A stretch of DNA of 64,000 nucleotides. Source: Rotaria sp. Silwood1. Its lineage: Eukaryota > Rotifera > Eurotatoria > Philodinida > Philodinidae. Numbering within the stretch: the stretch's first letter is position 1; the number at the start of each line of letters is the position of its first letter. A model generated the notes under the pieces. The model saw nothing but the letters and a program-made list of their open reading frames with translations, did not search any database and was not told the origin of the DNA. Shown here in pieces: positions 23,905 through 35,156 of the stretch. The stretch is from contig CAJNOP010000003.1 of NCBI GenBank assembly GCA_905250075.1, positions 1-64,000 of the forward strand, in the 5' to 3' direction. Position numbers and translations under genes: made by a program.

Positions 23905-26482
23905 TTATTGAAATGAATTATATTTGATATCAGGCGATGTATATACAATATTAGATAAATTTTGTTCATTATAACAACTTGAACGTTTGGTTTCATCATT
24001 ATTATCAATAGAATATCGATTCGGATGATCTTTATCTATTGAAAACAAGAAAACAAAAAAAAAAAAAATAAAATATATAAATTAATAACTCGATGAAAAT
24101 TATTATTGCTTTTTGTTTTCTTTAGCACTTTTATTTAAACAAAAAAGAAAACAATTAAATGTTTTATTTTTATTACAGCCTATTGAAATCGTAATTTGAT
24201 AATTTTTATAAAATTTTCTAATCAGCAATCGATAGTTGCTTTGAAGATACGAGATACTTTCTTGTCCGATTTTTTTGTATTCAGTGACTAGTTCGTCCTT
24301 CATAGATGTCAGACGACTAGAATCCATCAATTTCAAGATTTTCGGACTCACTGAGACCTTTGACTAACCAGATAGACTCTATTTTTTATACCCATATCGA
24401 ATGCATATCAAATCAATCTATTCAAACGTTGAGAAATATTTTCAATACAAACACAATCAAAAGCCTGTTGTTTATAAACAATCTACCTACGTGGTTTTTT
24501 CGTATCACCTATTGCAATCTTATTGCTTTTTGATGACGGGTTAGGATTATTATTTTTTGTTTTGAGTGATTGCTTTTGTCGTTCTTGTTTACGCCATTTA
24601 GCTCGTCTATTTTGAAACCATACCTAGAAATACCGTTATAAAAGTATCGTCACCTTTATTCATTGAAAGAAAATTATTCAACTTACTTGAACACGAGCTT
24701 CAGTTAAATCAATACGAAGTGAAATTTCTTCACGTAAATAAACATCAGGATAATGTGTCTAATGATTCAATGAATATAGTTTTTAAAAGAAAATTTTATT
24801 GTTTATCAAAAAAAAAAGAAATTTGTTACTAATCACGATAAGAAATTTCTTCTTCTCATCGTAACTAAGCGGAACAGTAATATACTTCAACACTTTCATA
24901 TTGAACAAAACGAAAGAATCCTGTCTAACACTTTTTTTACTGTTGCAGCAATTTGTTCTTTATTCAAACAAGTATAATAATCAAAAAAGACATCAAAACT
25001 TTTTCATCATATCGGAGCCGACATTAGAGACATAGAGCATTAAATTAACTTAAATTATTTCTTTTTTTATTAAATACAAACTGTAGACAAAATATATGTT
25101 TGAAAATGAAATTATTCATTTAGTTAAGAATATTCATTCAATTGATTTCTAGTAGTTTTTTACATGATAGCGATGTGCAAGGTAAAGATTAGACAATTTT
25201 TCTCAATTACGATACAGGACATGAGAAAAAGTTACTCTACATATCTCTATTACATGAAAAATAATATTTATGCCTTCGAATTACTTTTTAAATGAAGCTA
25301 TGAGATCGGTTAGAAAAAGGTGTATCGAAGAAATATGTATCAAGCGCATATGGTGTATTTTTTTCATGGAATACAGAAGTTAACTATTTCTAGCTATTTG
25401 ATATTTGAACAAAAGCTTTCATGGTTGGTCGAAGTTACAATAGTGTACCTGATGGCGTGTATACTTCATTACAAAGTATTTTCTCTTTCATTTTTTTATA
25501 AACTTTGATAGTTTACATAATCGAATACTATTTTAAAGACTTTTCTGCATGCAGAGGTATGATCGATTCGGTTCGGTTAAAAAAAAAACGCAAACTGATC
25601 CTATCTACAAGAGATAAGTCTTGCTTTAGTCTATGTTTCAATAACAAAAAACAATTCTTAGTCTAAGTTGTAAATTTATTAAAAAACTCTTGACTTCTCT
25701 ACAATTGTCCATAAGTTCGAGATTTCTTGTTTCTATATTCCAACTTATGTTATCTCGAATAATCTTCTATTTTGATGGTATATATAGAGATGAATAGTCT
25801 ATTCGATTCTTGATTCTAACAAAAACGAGATCTTTCTATTTATGTCTTTTCATATGTTTTTTATTTCCTAATTAAATCTTCTTCAATGAAATAAAGTCTT
25901 TAAATATACCAGCAAAAAAAATATCTTGAAACTTGACTTCTCTTTTTTATTATGGATAACTCAATTTTTCAAAATAGATTATTGAATTAATACAGTTAAT
26001 CATTCAAATTTGTTATTTTCTTACTTGTTGAAAACATTTTTCAAGTTCTCTCAGTTGTAAACTAGTAAACGTTGTACGAATACGTCTTTGTTTTCGTTTA
26101 TTATCATGTAAGAATGCTGTAGGTGTTGTTGTACCAAGAAATGATGAAGAATTTGTATCATTTTGTGGTGTACCAAACATTTTATAAGATGATTGAAGAC
26201 CTATTTATATATATATATTCTTTTGTAAAATTTTGACAATAAATATCTATCAATTTTACTCTGCATTGTAGCTGAATAAAAACTTGGATGTCTTAATGTT
26301 GTCGGTGTTGTACGATACATTTGATGATAAGATGTAGCTGTTGTTGATGAACTTGTTGCTGATGGTTGGTGTGAATAAAAATCTGTATATGGATTATAAG
26401 TAGCTGCTGCTGCTGCTGCTGCCGAATCAAAATATGAAGCAGCATCAAAAGGTAAAAAATAGTTTGTATGTGAATGATCCAT
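23905..26482 (-). CDS. PHOX2: Paired-like homeodomain transcription factor, PHOX2-type
   Basis: Five exons sum to 244 residues: 26260-26482, 26025-26200, 24687-24758, 24491-24623 and 23905-24035. The homeodomain is about residues 112-171: preceded by KRK, then [35 protein letters not shown] and [19 protein letters not shown] and the RKQER end are typical of Phox2/ceh-17; position 50 is Gln, as in Phox2 and other non-paired-box, paired-like classes. The N-terminus MDHSHTNYF plus a Tyr/Ser-rich region recalls Phox2 (MDYSYLNSY), with a poly-Ala run of seven near residue 21. Family role: sequence-specific DNA binding, specifying visceral and noradrenergic-type neurons. The homeobox is split by introns after CFQQ and inside RVQ/VWFQ; the latter is the classic paired-like intron position. 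The last exon was chosen because a CAC|GTAGGT donor joins in phase to ATAAAGATC; without it the frame would stop six bases later. Drgx or Arx are less likely. Confidence 0.8.
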
Positions 26483-28250
26483 ATGATTTTCTATTGTTTT
26501 ATTTTATTGTTAAATGACGACAATGTTTGACTTATTGTCGTTAGTAATCAACTTATATTTGCTTATTTCTCTCTCTTTTTTTTTTCTCATTTCGGATAAA
26601 TAAGATGACAGAATGTGGTGAGCATATTTAACAAATTAAAGCAAGATGGTCGATCAATTTAAAGACAGTGCAAAAGAAAAGCATCGATCTAATCAATCAG
26701 ATATTGTCTTTTTCATCTCTAGAGAAATGAACGAAGACTAACATATAAATGTGAAAAAAAAAAGAAAAAGAAATGCAAAGACAACATAGAAATGGTTTGC
26801 TTTTTTGATTTGTCGTCATCAATTTTTTGTGACATGTCTAGAACGAATAGCAGCAAAAAAAAATATAAAAAAAAAAGAAATTGATTTGATGACTCGTTCG
26901 TTTAGCACTTATCAGCATATGATTAAACGAGTTTTCCAATGGGAGTCGATCTTTCAATTTGAATTTAGACTCTTAACAGTTGACTAATCAACATATCTTC
27001 TTTTATTCTTCTTTGTCTTGAAATTTTTCTTTTATTATAAGACAATCATCTGTCTCATTTTGATTTGTTTTTTAATACGAAATATGGATTTAAGAATAAA
27101 AGGAATCTGAAAATGATTTGTTATAGAGAATTTATATATCTGAATGTACTACAAATTTTCTAGTCTTTCTTGATGATGTCCTCTTGCAAAAACAACCTGT
27201 AGCTTTCAAAACAAATATTCTGAAATACTTACTTGATTTTATCTCTAGTGTTTTATCTAATGTGAGAGCCGACAGAGCTGCACCACTCAGAAAATCAGGC
27301 TGATCCTATGGAAATTTTAGTTATTATGGCACATATTGAGTTTCTGTGTCTCTAAAAATAAGTGCTCGCCGTTTTGAAGAAGAATATTTGTATAATACAC
27401 TCGTTATCTTGTCAATAGTTTACCTTTTGTTATTTTTTAGAGAACATCGTTAGTAAAATATTGAAAATTAACTTTTATATATCGAAATCAAGATAATTTT
27501 CGTCTCATATCTATTGATGTGTTTAAAAAATTGTGACATATTATTTTTTTGCTTTTGTTCTTTACTTCATTTATAGCAAAACAGGATGACTATTTTTAAG
27601 GATTTGTTTTTTTTTTGAAAATCTTATGCGAAGTTAGCAACTCAATAATTATATTAGCGTTAATATTGTCTCAAGGGCTTTTAAAGAAAAAAGAGTGTGA
27701 TAAGTATGACTATTCAATTGATTTTATTAGTAAATATCGAGTGAGAACTTTAGCAAGTTGGTTGAAGTACGTGAAAAAGACTGTAATCGATTTTTATAAA
27801 GTCGAATCAAAACTTTAAATATACAGCGTATTCAATATCAATAAAAAAAAACAATCTAGTTCAAACATTCGTACATTTTCTGAACAATAAAAATGCTAAT
27901 GACATATCATGCTTGATTGAGTCGTTTAAATTTTGAATAAAGCACGAAGATATGATTTTCTTGCTTGCTTAGTGATAATATCGTGTTTTTTTTTGAAGTA
28001 TTAGAATAAGTATAATTCTTTTCATCAAATAGATGCACATCGGATACTGATTTCATTCGACGGCGATGTCATTTATTCTCGCCAATGACTAAGCAAAACA
28101 TTTATTACAATTTAAATATAACTTACACAGACATTTTCACTGTACATATTTTAAGTACTTTTTATGACTCTTATAGTTTAATCATTGTAATACATAATGT
28201 TAAACATTTCTATACTCTCGCTCATTGTTCGTTTCGATATTAAAAAAAAA

Positions 28251-28282
<32 letters not shown>

Positions 28283-28331
28283 GATTAACTACTTGTTTAT
28301 TGCATTATCATATTACATTAGATTTTACAAA
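26483..28331. other. Intergenic spacer, no supported gene
   Basis: Upstream region of the homeobox gene. The open frames at 26805-26987 and 27615-27818 have no family signal. Ends in an A/T homopolymer palindrome. Confidence 0.5.
28242..28276. repeat. A9 followed by T26 homopolymer junction
   Basis: Nine A then about 26 T, about 55 bp past the stop codon of the TLC-domain gene at 28332. On the minus strand this reads as a long poly-A run followed by T9, which may be a templated A tract in the 3' region or a polymerase-slippage artefact. Confidence 0.85.
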
Positions 28332-29192
28332 TTAACTTGGTAATATAACATGATTATCTATCATCATAACGTTATCTTCAATTAATTTATCCCTTTTTCT
28401 TTCTAATTTTCGACTAATTTGATTTTTAACTAAACGATAAAATAATACAATATTTAAGATGCCAATTGAAGAAACACACATCAGTGTAAATATATGAACT
28501 ATTGGATCAAGTCGATGACGTTGTACATATAACTGCCATAGACCCGTAATAACAACACCAAAACGAAATAATATAAATGTTATGTAATTTCCAATATCAA
28601 TATATAATTTAAGAGTTTTCTTATAATTACGTGATGGTGATATTGGTGAATACCAACGTAAAAGTCGTCGTGCATGTAAGAAAACACTATTGATTTCAAG
28701 TGAAAGAGCATATAGACCATAACCAATATTACGTGTACGAAGAAGTATATGTAAAAAAAATGTTATAACAATAATATGATGAATAAGAATAGCAAATGTT
28801 GATGATGTAGAATTCTGTAAACAATCAAAAAAATCCCAAAAAAAATATCCAACACTAAAAGCAATTAATGCATAATTAAAAAAATTAATATGGGATAATG
28901 GATCATCAAACATTTCTGGTGCACGTAAAACAGCAATCACAATTAATATCGAACAAATTGATGAATGTATAAAACTAAGTAATGTATTTTGTCTTAACCA
29001 ATTGTTGTTACGATTATTTTCAGCCTTAATTTTTGAAATAGATTTGGTAGTTTGATCAATTATAAGAAAGCAAATAAATGATAATGTTGTATAAATAATT
29101 ATCCATATTGAGTTAATTGGTCGATATGGAAAAATATCTGTTTCGTGGAAATAAAATAACGTGGTCATGTATAGTATTTTATGTGAATGCAA
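28332..29192 (-). CDS. TLC-domain membrane protein, TLCD1/TLCD2 family, intronless
   Basis: A single open frame of 286 residues with several hydrophobic helices. Family signature in order: NWLRQNTLLSFIHSSICS about residue 63, SVGYFFWDFFDC about 114, ILIHHIIVITFF about 136, and LEINSVFLHARRLLR about 166. These match the human TLCD1/2 pattern (FSTGYFFYDF, FHHAVV, VEINSVFLHLRQLLR). TLCD1/2 are membrane proteins reported to affect fatty-acid composition of membrane phospholipids. The TLC fold is shared with ceramide synthases, but the EINSVFLH block points to TLCD1/2 instead. The start at MHSHKILYM is the upstream Met; MTTLF nine residues in is an alternative. Lack of introns contrasts with neighbours. 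The C-terminus is short and charged (KLERKRDK) before the end. Confidence 0.82.
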   Translation of the reverse strand: MHSHKILYMTTLFYFHETDIFPYRPINSIWIIIYTTLSFICFLIIDQTTKSISKIKAENNRNNNWLRQNTLLSFIHSSICSILIVIAVLRAPEMFDDPLSHINFFNYALIAFSVGYFFWDFFDCLQNSTSSTFAILIHHIIVITFFLHILLRTRNIGYGLYALSLEINSVFLHARRLLRWYSPISPSRNYKKTLKLYIDIGNYITFILFRFGVVITGLWQLYVQRHRLDPIVHIFTLMCVSSIGILNIVLFYRLVKNQISRKLERKRDKLIEDNVMMIDNHVILPS

Positions 29193-30228
29193 ATAGTGTT
29201 TGTTCTCTCTTTCTTTCTTTAAATACCTAGTAATGGCATTGACGCACTGACTGTTGTGTCATTTGCAATCCACTTCAAACACAACCATGCATGTGCATAT
29301 TTCATTGCCGTGTATTTTTAAGAATAAAGAACAGCTTCTATTTTCATTTTTTTCCTTTTCTTCCGATCGAAGGAAACAAAATTGATCGACGAGAAAAAAA
29401 AAGAAATAGAATGTTTTAAAAGTAAAATAGAAAGAAACCTTACCTGAACGCAATGACACTATATATAACAAAATTTTTTCACAAGTATAACCTTTCACAT
29501 AACGTGATGAATAAGCAAACTTTCTTTCTATGGAAGGAATTTATTTGCAACTTTTTTTTTAGGGCTTATTTCAAAGAATAAAAGAAAGAAGAATTATACG
29601 ATGAATGATCAAATGTAAAAAAGAAAAAAAGAAGAAAATTCTTTACAAATGGAGAATTATTTATTCATGTATAGTAGCGATGTTCCCAGCAGACGCTTAT
29701 ATATTAAATAAAACTGAACGTAAATAGAAAAGATTTCATTATATGAGACCGAAAAACCAATGAATCTTATAAATGTATAAACGAATAGCTCTATTGTGTT
29801 CTAACGATTGTGTTCATATATCATGATTTTTTAATGATTACTTGATATGACTAATTTTTCTAGTATAGAAGAAACTATATCGAATAATAATGGATATTGT
29901 TTTATCATGATTTTGACTAAATTTCTTTTACAAATGATTGTTTTTTTTTCCTTGGAGTCAAAGCCTTTATTATGATGTTAACGAGAAGAAAAGCAATAAA
30001 CAAAAAGTTATATACAAAAGGCTGGTAAAACAAACGAAGCGACGCATGACGAATGTCTTATGTCTCGTTATATGTGGTTGAACGTTGTATACGATGCAAT
30101 CTTCTAGTATGCGAATCCGATATAACAATTTTTACATGGATTCGGTCGATTCATCAGTGATCTATAATATCGATGCATATATTATATATAATAGGTAGGT
30201 GATTTGTTTTTCATTGTTGGTTGTATAT
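29193..30228. other. Spacer between TLC-domain gene and retrotransposon 3' end
   Basis: AT-rich upstream region of the TLC-domain gene. The minus-strand frame 29259-29498 lacks family features. Retrotransposon 3' flanking sequence with TATATATAATA lies near 30180-30195. Confidence 0.5.
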
Positions 30229-32906
30229 TTATTCTAGGTTATTTTTCAGTACGTTGTCATTGTTTGTTGTTGCAGTTTGAATATATCGTTGGAGTAATGT
30301 AATTGCATATTCTTTTATTCTTGTAACGTTGCTAATTTTATGTATATATTCAACTGATGTGTATATGGGTAATCCTAACGCAGCACGTAAAGCTTTGTTT
30401 TGCATTATTTGTAATCTTTCCCATATTTTATCATTTGCTGTAAGGAGAATTGGATAACCATATATTATCATAGTTCTTGCTATTGATTTGAAGATATTCA
30501 GCATTATTTTATCGTTTGGTTCGTATGCGGTTCTATTTAAAAATCTAAGCAGACTGATACGCCCAGCAATCTTCGATTCAATATGATGAATATGACTTCG
30601 CTAATTTAATCTTTTGTCTATGATAATTCCTAGATATCTTGTTGACTCTGATGGTTTAATGATTGTATCTTCTATTTTAACGTTGATTGGATTTTTAAAA
30701 ATTCTTCTTGGATAGACAGTAAAGTGGAGTAATTCAGTTTTTGTTGGTTGTAATTTTAATTTCCATGATTTACACCAGCTCTCGAATGCATCTATGGATT
30801 GTTGTAATCTACAATTAAGGCTTGTTGTTGTGTTTGACGATGTCCATAGTGCAGTATCATCAGCAAATAAACCATGTTCTGTGTGGTCTTGTATTCCATT
30901 CATTGAATCTGCCGTATATATAATATAGAGTAAAGGAGATAATGGAGATCCTTATGGAGTACCGCTATTTAAGATGAATGGTTTTGATAAGTTGTTTTCA
31001 ATTTCGATTGAAGCAATTCGATTTTGTAAAAATGACATGAGGTAATTCATTACATATTGTCGAAGACGTAATTCATTTAACTTGTATATCAACCTATCAT
31101 GCCATACTGAATCAAAAGCAGCTTTGATATCAAATAATATGACAGCTGCATGACGTCGACGAACAGTTCCATATATGTGATGTTTTGCATATTTAGTTAG
31201 CCTTATGATATTATTTAAGGTGCTTTTTTTTAGGTCGGAAACCTGCTTGATGTTCTGGCAAGATGTTTCGTTGTTCCAGTATAACCATCAGCCGTTGCTT
31301 CATTATTTTCTCCAGTAGTTTGCCGAGGCAACTAAGGAGACTAATTGGGCGATAACTTGAAGGATGTTGCTTATCTTTATTAGGCTTTAATAACAATATA
31401 ATATTAGCCTTTTCCCATCCATTTGGGATATATCCAATATTTAAAATAGAGTTAAATAATTTAGTTAAATGTTAAATAAATAATTCGGTGTAGTTCTTTA
31501 AACATCTGTTATGGATGTTGTCAGGACCAGAGGAGCTATTACGGAGTTGTTTAATATTCCATTTAACTTCTTTAATTGTGATCTTCTTCCACTTGTTTAG
31601 TTTCGTGTTAGAAGATCTGTTTTTAATGTTGTACGTTTGCCTTGTAACTTGTTGATGAAATGGTATTGTGTCAGGCGGTTTGACATAGACTTCATTTTGG
31701 AAATAATCAGCAAATAGGTCGGCTTTTTCCTTGTCTGAAGTTACTATAACGTCGTTGTATTTGATGTTATTAACATGGGTTTGTTTGATTCGCTTATTGT
31801 GAAACTTGCGAACTGTCAGCCATACTGAGTCTGAATACATTTTCTTCTGGCATAATGATGACATAAGTTTGTTAAAGTTGTTTTTTCTGTCATTTCTAAG
31901 TGAATTAGTTAGTAGCAGCTTGTATTTATAATATTGTTGTTTTTCACTATCTTCTCCAGTCTTCTTCCATTTACGATAGGTTTTATGTTTGAGCTGGATC
32001 AGATGCTTGGTTGCTTCACTTAGTTTTATGTTTGTATTCAGTTGTTTTGATGTTGGTATGGCTTCTTGTGTTGCTGCAATAACGCTGTTGGTAATAAAGG
32101 ACGAATATTCTTCTATATCTGATTCTGTATTTATACTACGATTTTTGTTCCATAACATTAGTTGTTCACTTAATTTATTTCTAAATTTGGGCCAATTTGC
32201 TACTTTGAAGTTGAGGGATAATCTTGGTGAAGCGGGTTTTGGTTCAGTTCCAATTGGGATATCGAAGGTTAATGGTTTATGACCATTTAATGTACCAATT
32301 GTTGGGTGTGTTTCGACGTTTGCTATTAGTGAATGAAGTGGTTGACTGGCTAATATCCAGTCAATCTTTTCTTCATAATCATTTTTTTCAAATGTCGTGT
32401 TATCATCGTCTATACAGTTAATATAACCTTCATTGATCACTCCCTGTAACTGTCTTCCTCTAGCATTTGTTTTTTTTGATCCCATATCGAATATTGTTGC
32501 ATTAAAATCACCTACTATGATACAGTTGTTGTTTAAATTGTAAAGTTCGTTAAAGATGTTGCAGTGTATTTTCGCTGTTGGAGGTACATATATTGAAGAG
32601 ATTATAACGTTTTTTAATGATTGTGATTGTGTAGCAATTTCAATAGCTTGTTTCATTCTCTCCAACAGTTTTGTTAAGTATTTTACTAACTTCAATGTGT
32701 TGTTTGACGGCTAATAATACTCCTCCCCCAGGTTTTTCTACTCGGTCGTTTCTGAAAATGTTGTAACCTTTCATAGAGAACGGTTGATCTCTTTTCAGGT
32801 TGGTTTCATTTACAGATATGACGTCGTATTTGGAGAATCTGGCAAGGAGTTCATCTTTAAGTTTTCGAATAGTGGTGATGTTAATATGACAAACACTAAT
32901 CTTCAT
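30229..32906 (-). pseudogene. LINE ORF2 (endonuclease and reverse transcriptase), disrupted
   Basis: Begins MKISVCHINITTIRKLKDEL at 32906. Endonuclease motifs: VISVNETNL, PGGGVLLAVK, SSIYVPPTA and GDFNAT. Reverse transcriptase motifs: SSYRPISLLS, HQAGFRPKK, FDIKAAFDSVWH, GTP-stop-GSPLSP, FADDTALW and YLGIIID. Breaks: frameshifts near 32660 and 31220; stops at 31472-31474, 30952-30954 (at the invariant Gln of the PQG motif) and 30601-30603 (where families have Trp). Ends TAA 30229-30231. The element cannot make a full enzyme in this copy. No RNase H domain was seen after the reverse transcriptase. Confidence 0.88.
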
Positions 32907-34388
32907 TGTTATTTGTTTTTAATTCTTTGCTGTCAGTTGTAGTGGAATCTAACGAGCTGTTGGGCGAACGATTTCGTTTAGCTATTTTCGATGTTGCTTT
33001 TGGTTTACGTTGGACTTTTGATGGATTATCAGTTGTAATAGCTGGTGATTGTGTTGTTGTTGTAGTTAATGTGCATGAAGGATTGCTGTTGACCTTCGAA
33101 GTTTTTCTTGTATCTGCTGACTGTTTGCGTTGTTGCTTTACTGTTTTGATTGGTAATACTTTAATATCATCGTCGCTATCCGAATCAGACATTGAGTTGA
33201 TATCCATATCGTCGTCGCTGATGATATTTTCTACTGCAACAATGGTTCTTTCGATCTTCTTGATTCTTTTTTCGAATGATTTCATTTTACGACTTGTTGT
33301 ATCCTCAATAATCCTTTCCATTTTACTAGAAAGAATGTTGACTAAATGATCCAAAATATCATTGTGTAGATGTTCTTGTTGTCATTGTGCGGTGCTTGCT
33401 AATGATGGAAATTCTTGCATATCATTTAACGATGGTATTGGTGTTGTCTTATATGACGTAGTATATTGGTTGACCAAGTGAAGAATTCTTCTTTCTTGTT
33501 CTACATAATTGGAACAAACATTAGACGTGGCTAAATGATTACCTTGACAATTGCAGCATTTCAAGAGATCAGGAGCAGCAGTATATTGGTCCATATGATG
33601 ATTACCACCACATCGAGCACATATCTGTTACTTTGATTTGCAGTACTTTGCCACATGATTGTATTTAAGGCATAAATAACATTGTACTGGCTTGGAATTT
33701 TGGTTTGCTTCTTCAGCTATAAAATGCATTGAATCCACTTGTAGGCCAATATGGACGAATGTATTTCGATTTTGTGGATCAATGAATGTAATTTTGACCG
33801 TTCTTGTTGGCATATTTTTTGTTTTATTCATTAGTCGAACAACATCAATAGCACCAAGTCCAACGTCCTTTAATGCTTCAGTTATTCGACTTTCAGGAAT
33901 TTCGATGTCGACGTTCTTGACAAAAGCGACTTTTTCCGTGTCCTTAATACGTTGAATAGATTGGGGCACATATATTTTTGCTGTAGCCCGACCATTTGTG
34001 GCAAGAACTGGTGTCAGCTCACTTAATAGACGATTAAACGAACTAACATCGCTTGCATATAATATGAAACTACCTGATCGACTTAGCTGAATATCAGAAA
34101 TTCATAAGTCTTTTAAATTCTGCTTAATAGCATCATTTAATTGTAGTTTGTTTAGCTTCACGCCCTCTAGAATTAAAGGAGCGATGCTAAACTTTGATTG
34201 GACCTTTGCTCCTGCCTTTATTCCTACAGAAGCCTTTGTTCCAGCAGAAGCCTTTGTTTTTGGACTATGACTCATCGCCATTGTTCCTCCAACATCAGCT
34301 ACTGCTGTTTGACCTGGTTGTGTGTTAATAGAATTAACATTACTTTGCCTTTGTTTATTTGCACCTGTTCCTCTTTTTTTGGAGGCAT
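32896..34388 (-). pseudogene. LINE ORF1 (Gag-like nucleic-acid-binding protein), disrupted
   Basis: Reads from ATG at 34386-34388 (MPPKK) through a frameshift in the A/G run near 34375, then in one frame to TAG at 32896-32898, interrupted by stops at 34103-34105, 33628-33630 and 33382-33384. Middle part: an RRM-like fold with VKITFIDPQNRNTFVHIG, then knuckles CYLCLKYNHVAKYC (CX2CX4HX4C) and CCNCQGNHLATSNVC, as in Jockey-type ORF1. The tail is Lys/Ser/Thr-rich with an acidic run (DSDSDDDIK). The three stops are TGA, TAA and TGA, each one C-to-T change from CGA or CAA. Confidence 0.85.
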
Positions 34389-34787
34389 AATTAAGATATC
34401 ACCTAATGCAAAAACACCTGGTGATAATTACCTTAATTAATATTTCCAAAAATAATTTGAAAATTGTGCGAAATAATTAATTAATGACAAAGATAAAATT
34501 GACGAGTTAAACAAAGAAATGTACGTAACCGACGAAAATAAGATGCGACTTATCTCGACCGTGTAAAAGTGACGAAAGAATGATTGTTTAAAGGTATAGT
34601 ATATCATAGTTTGAATTAGGATTATGTAATTTATTTTAGCGATAGACAGGATCAAGTTTTCTTTTTTTTTTCTATGTAATAGCCGAAACAAAGTGATCGG
34701 TGATAATTTATTGTTAAACTGTCAGCATAATGTAAATAATAAGAATCAAAAGCTTGGTTTAGGCTATAACTCAAAGAAAGTGTGACA
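34389..34787. other. LINE 5' flank and short spacer
   Basis: AT-rich, includes any LINE 5' untranslated region. No gene or repeat is supported. Confidence 0.5.
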
Positions 34788-35085
34788 CCCAGGTCGAAAA
34801 GTACCGGCCGGTTCCGGCAGGAAAACACCGAAAATCAACGGAACATGGAAGCAGTATTCCGGCCGGAAATTTTTCGGATTTTTTTCCGGTGAATTCCAGC
34901 CAATTCCTGTTCTTTCCGGCAGGAACCGGCCGGAAATCCGCCGGAAAAAGTCCGAAAAATTTCCGGCCGGAATACTGCTTTCATGTTCCGTTGATTTCCG
35001 GTGTTTTCCTGCAGGAACCGGCGATTTTTCCGCGTCTTTTCTGCCGGTTCCTGCAGTATTCGGTGACCGGAACGATCGACCTGGG
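34788..35085. mobile_element. 298-bp GC-rich element with CCCAGGTCGA termini and CCGGCCGGAA-rich interior
   Basis: Exact 10-bp inverted ends CCCAGGTCGA/TCGACCTGGG, identical to those of 2041-2181. The interior is built from variants of TTCCGGCCGGAA, AACCGGC and TTCCTGC in both orientations, so it can fold on itself nearly end to end. Flanked by CA on both sides, compatible with a 2-bp target duplication. It is a GC island in very AT-rich surroundings. No real coding: frames across it are forced by the repeat units. Confidence 0.65.
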
Positions 35086-35156
35086 CAGTCAATTCAAAAT
35101 TAGGAATTGGAATTTTTGTTTAATCATTAAAAAATATCATTATTAATGGTGTCCCC

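Larger units (their letters stand above)
30229..34388 (-). mobile_element. Decayed two-ORF non-LTR retrotransposon (LINE, Jockey-superfamily-like)
   Basis: An ORF1 with zinc knuckles and an ORF2 with apurinic endonuclease and reverse transcriptase, in the order typical of Jockey/I-type LINEs. About 4.2 kb of coding remains, near full length, but both ORFs carry stops and frameshifts. The ORF1 stop and ORF2 start overlap by 11 bp (32896-32906). The 3' end is close to 30180-30228 with no long poly-A seen; the 5' end is somewhere between 34388 and 34450. No convincing target-site duplication was found, so edges are approximate. Confidence 0.88.

Noticed and set aside
24103..24351. 82-residue minus-strand frame inside the last intron of the PHOX2-like gene ([20 protein letters not shown])
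   Set aside because: The first half looks somewhat coding, but it cannot be spliced in phase to the homeobox exons and ends in Asn/Lys low complexity. Kept only as a note.
31989..33955. Several long plus-strand frames at 31989-32421, 32906-33349 and 33692-33955
   Set aside because: Antisense shadows of the LINE ORFs, which have the recognisable motifs.
30229..34388. Reassigned stop codons as an explanation for in-frame stops in the LINE
   Set aside because: Host genes in the window use TAA, TAG and TGA as true terminators, and frameshifts accompany the stops, so decay is the simpler explanation.
34835..35146. Two opposite 85-residue frames across the GC-rich element
   Set aside because: Frames arise from CCGG units lacking stop codons on either strand; no protein features.
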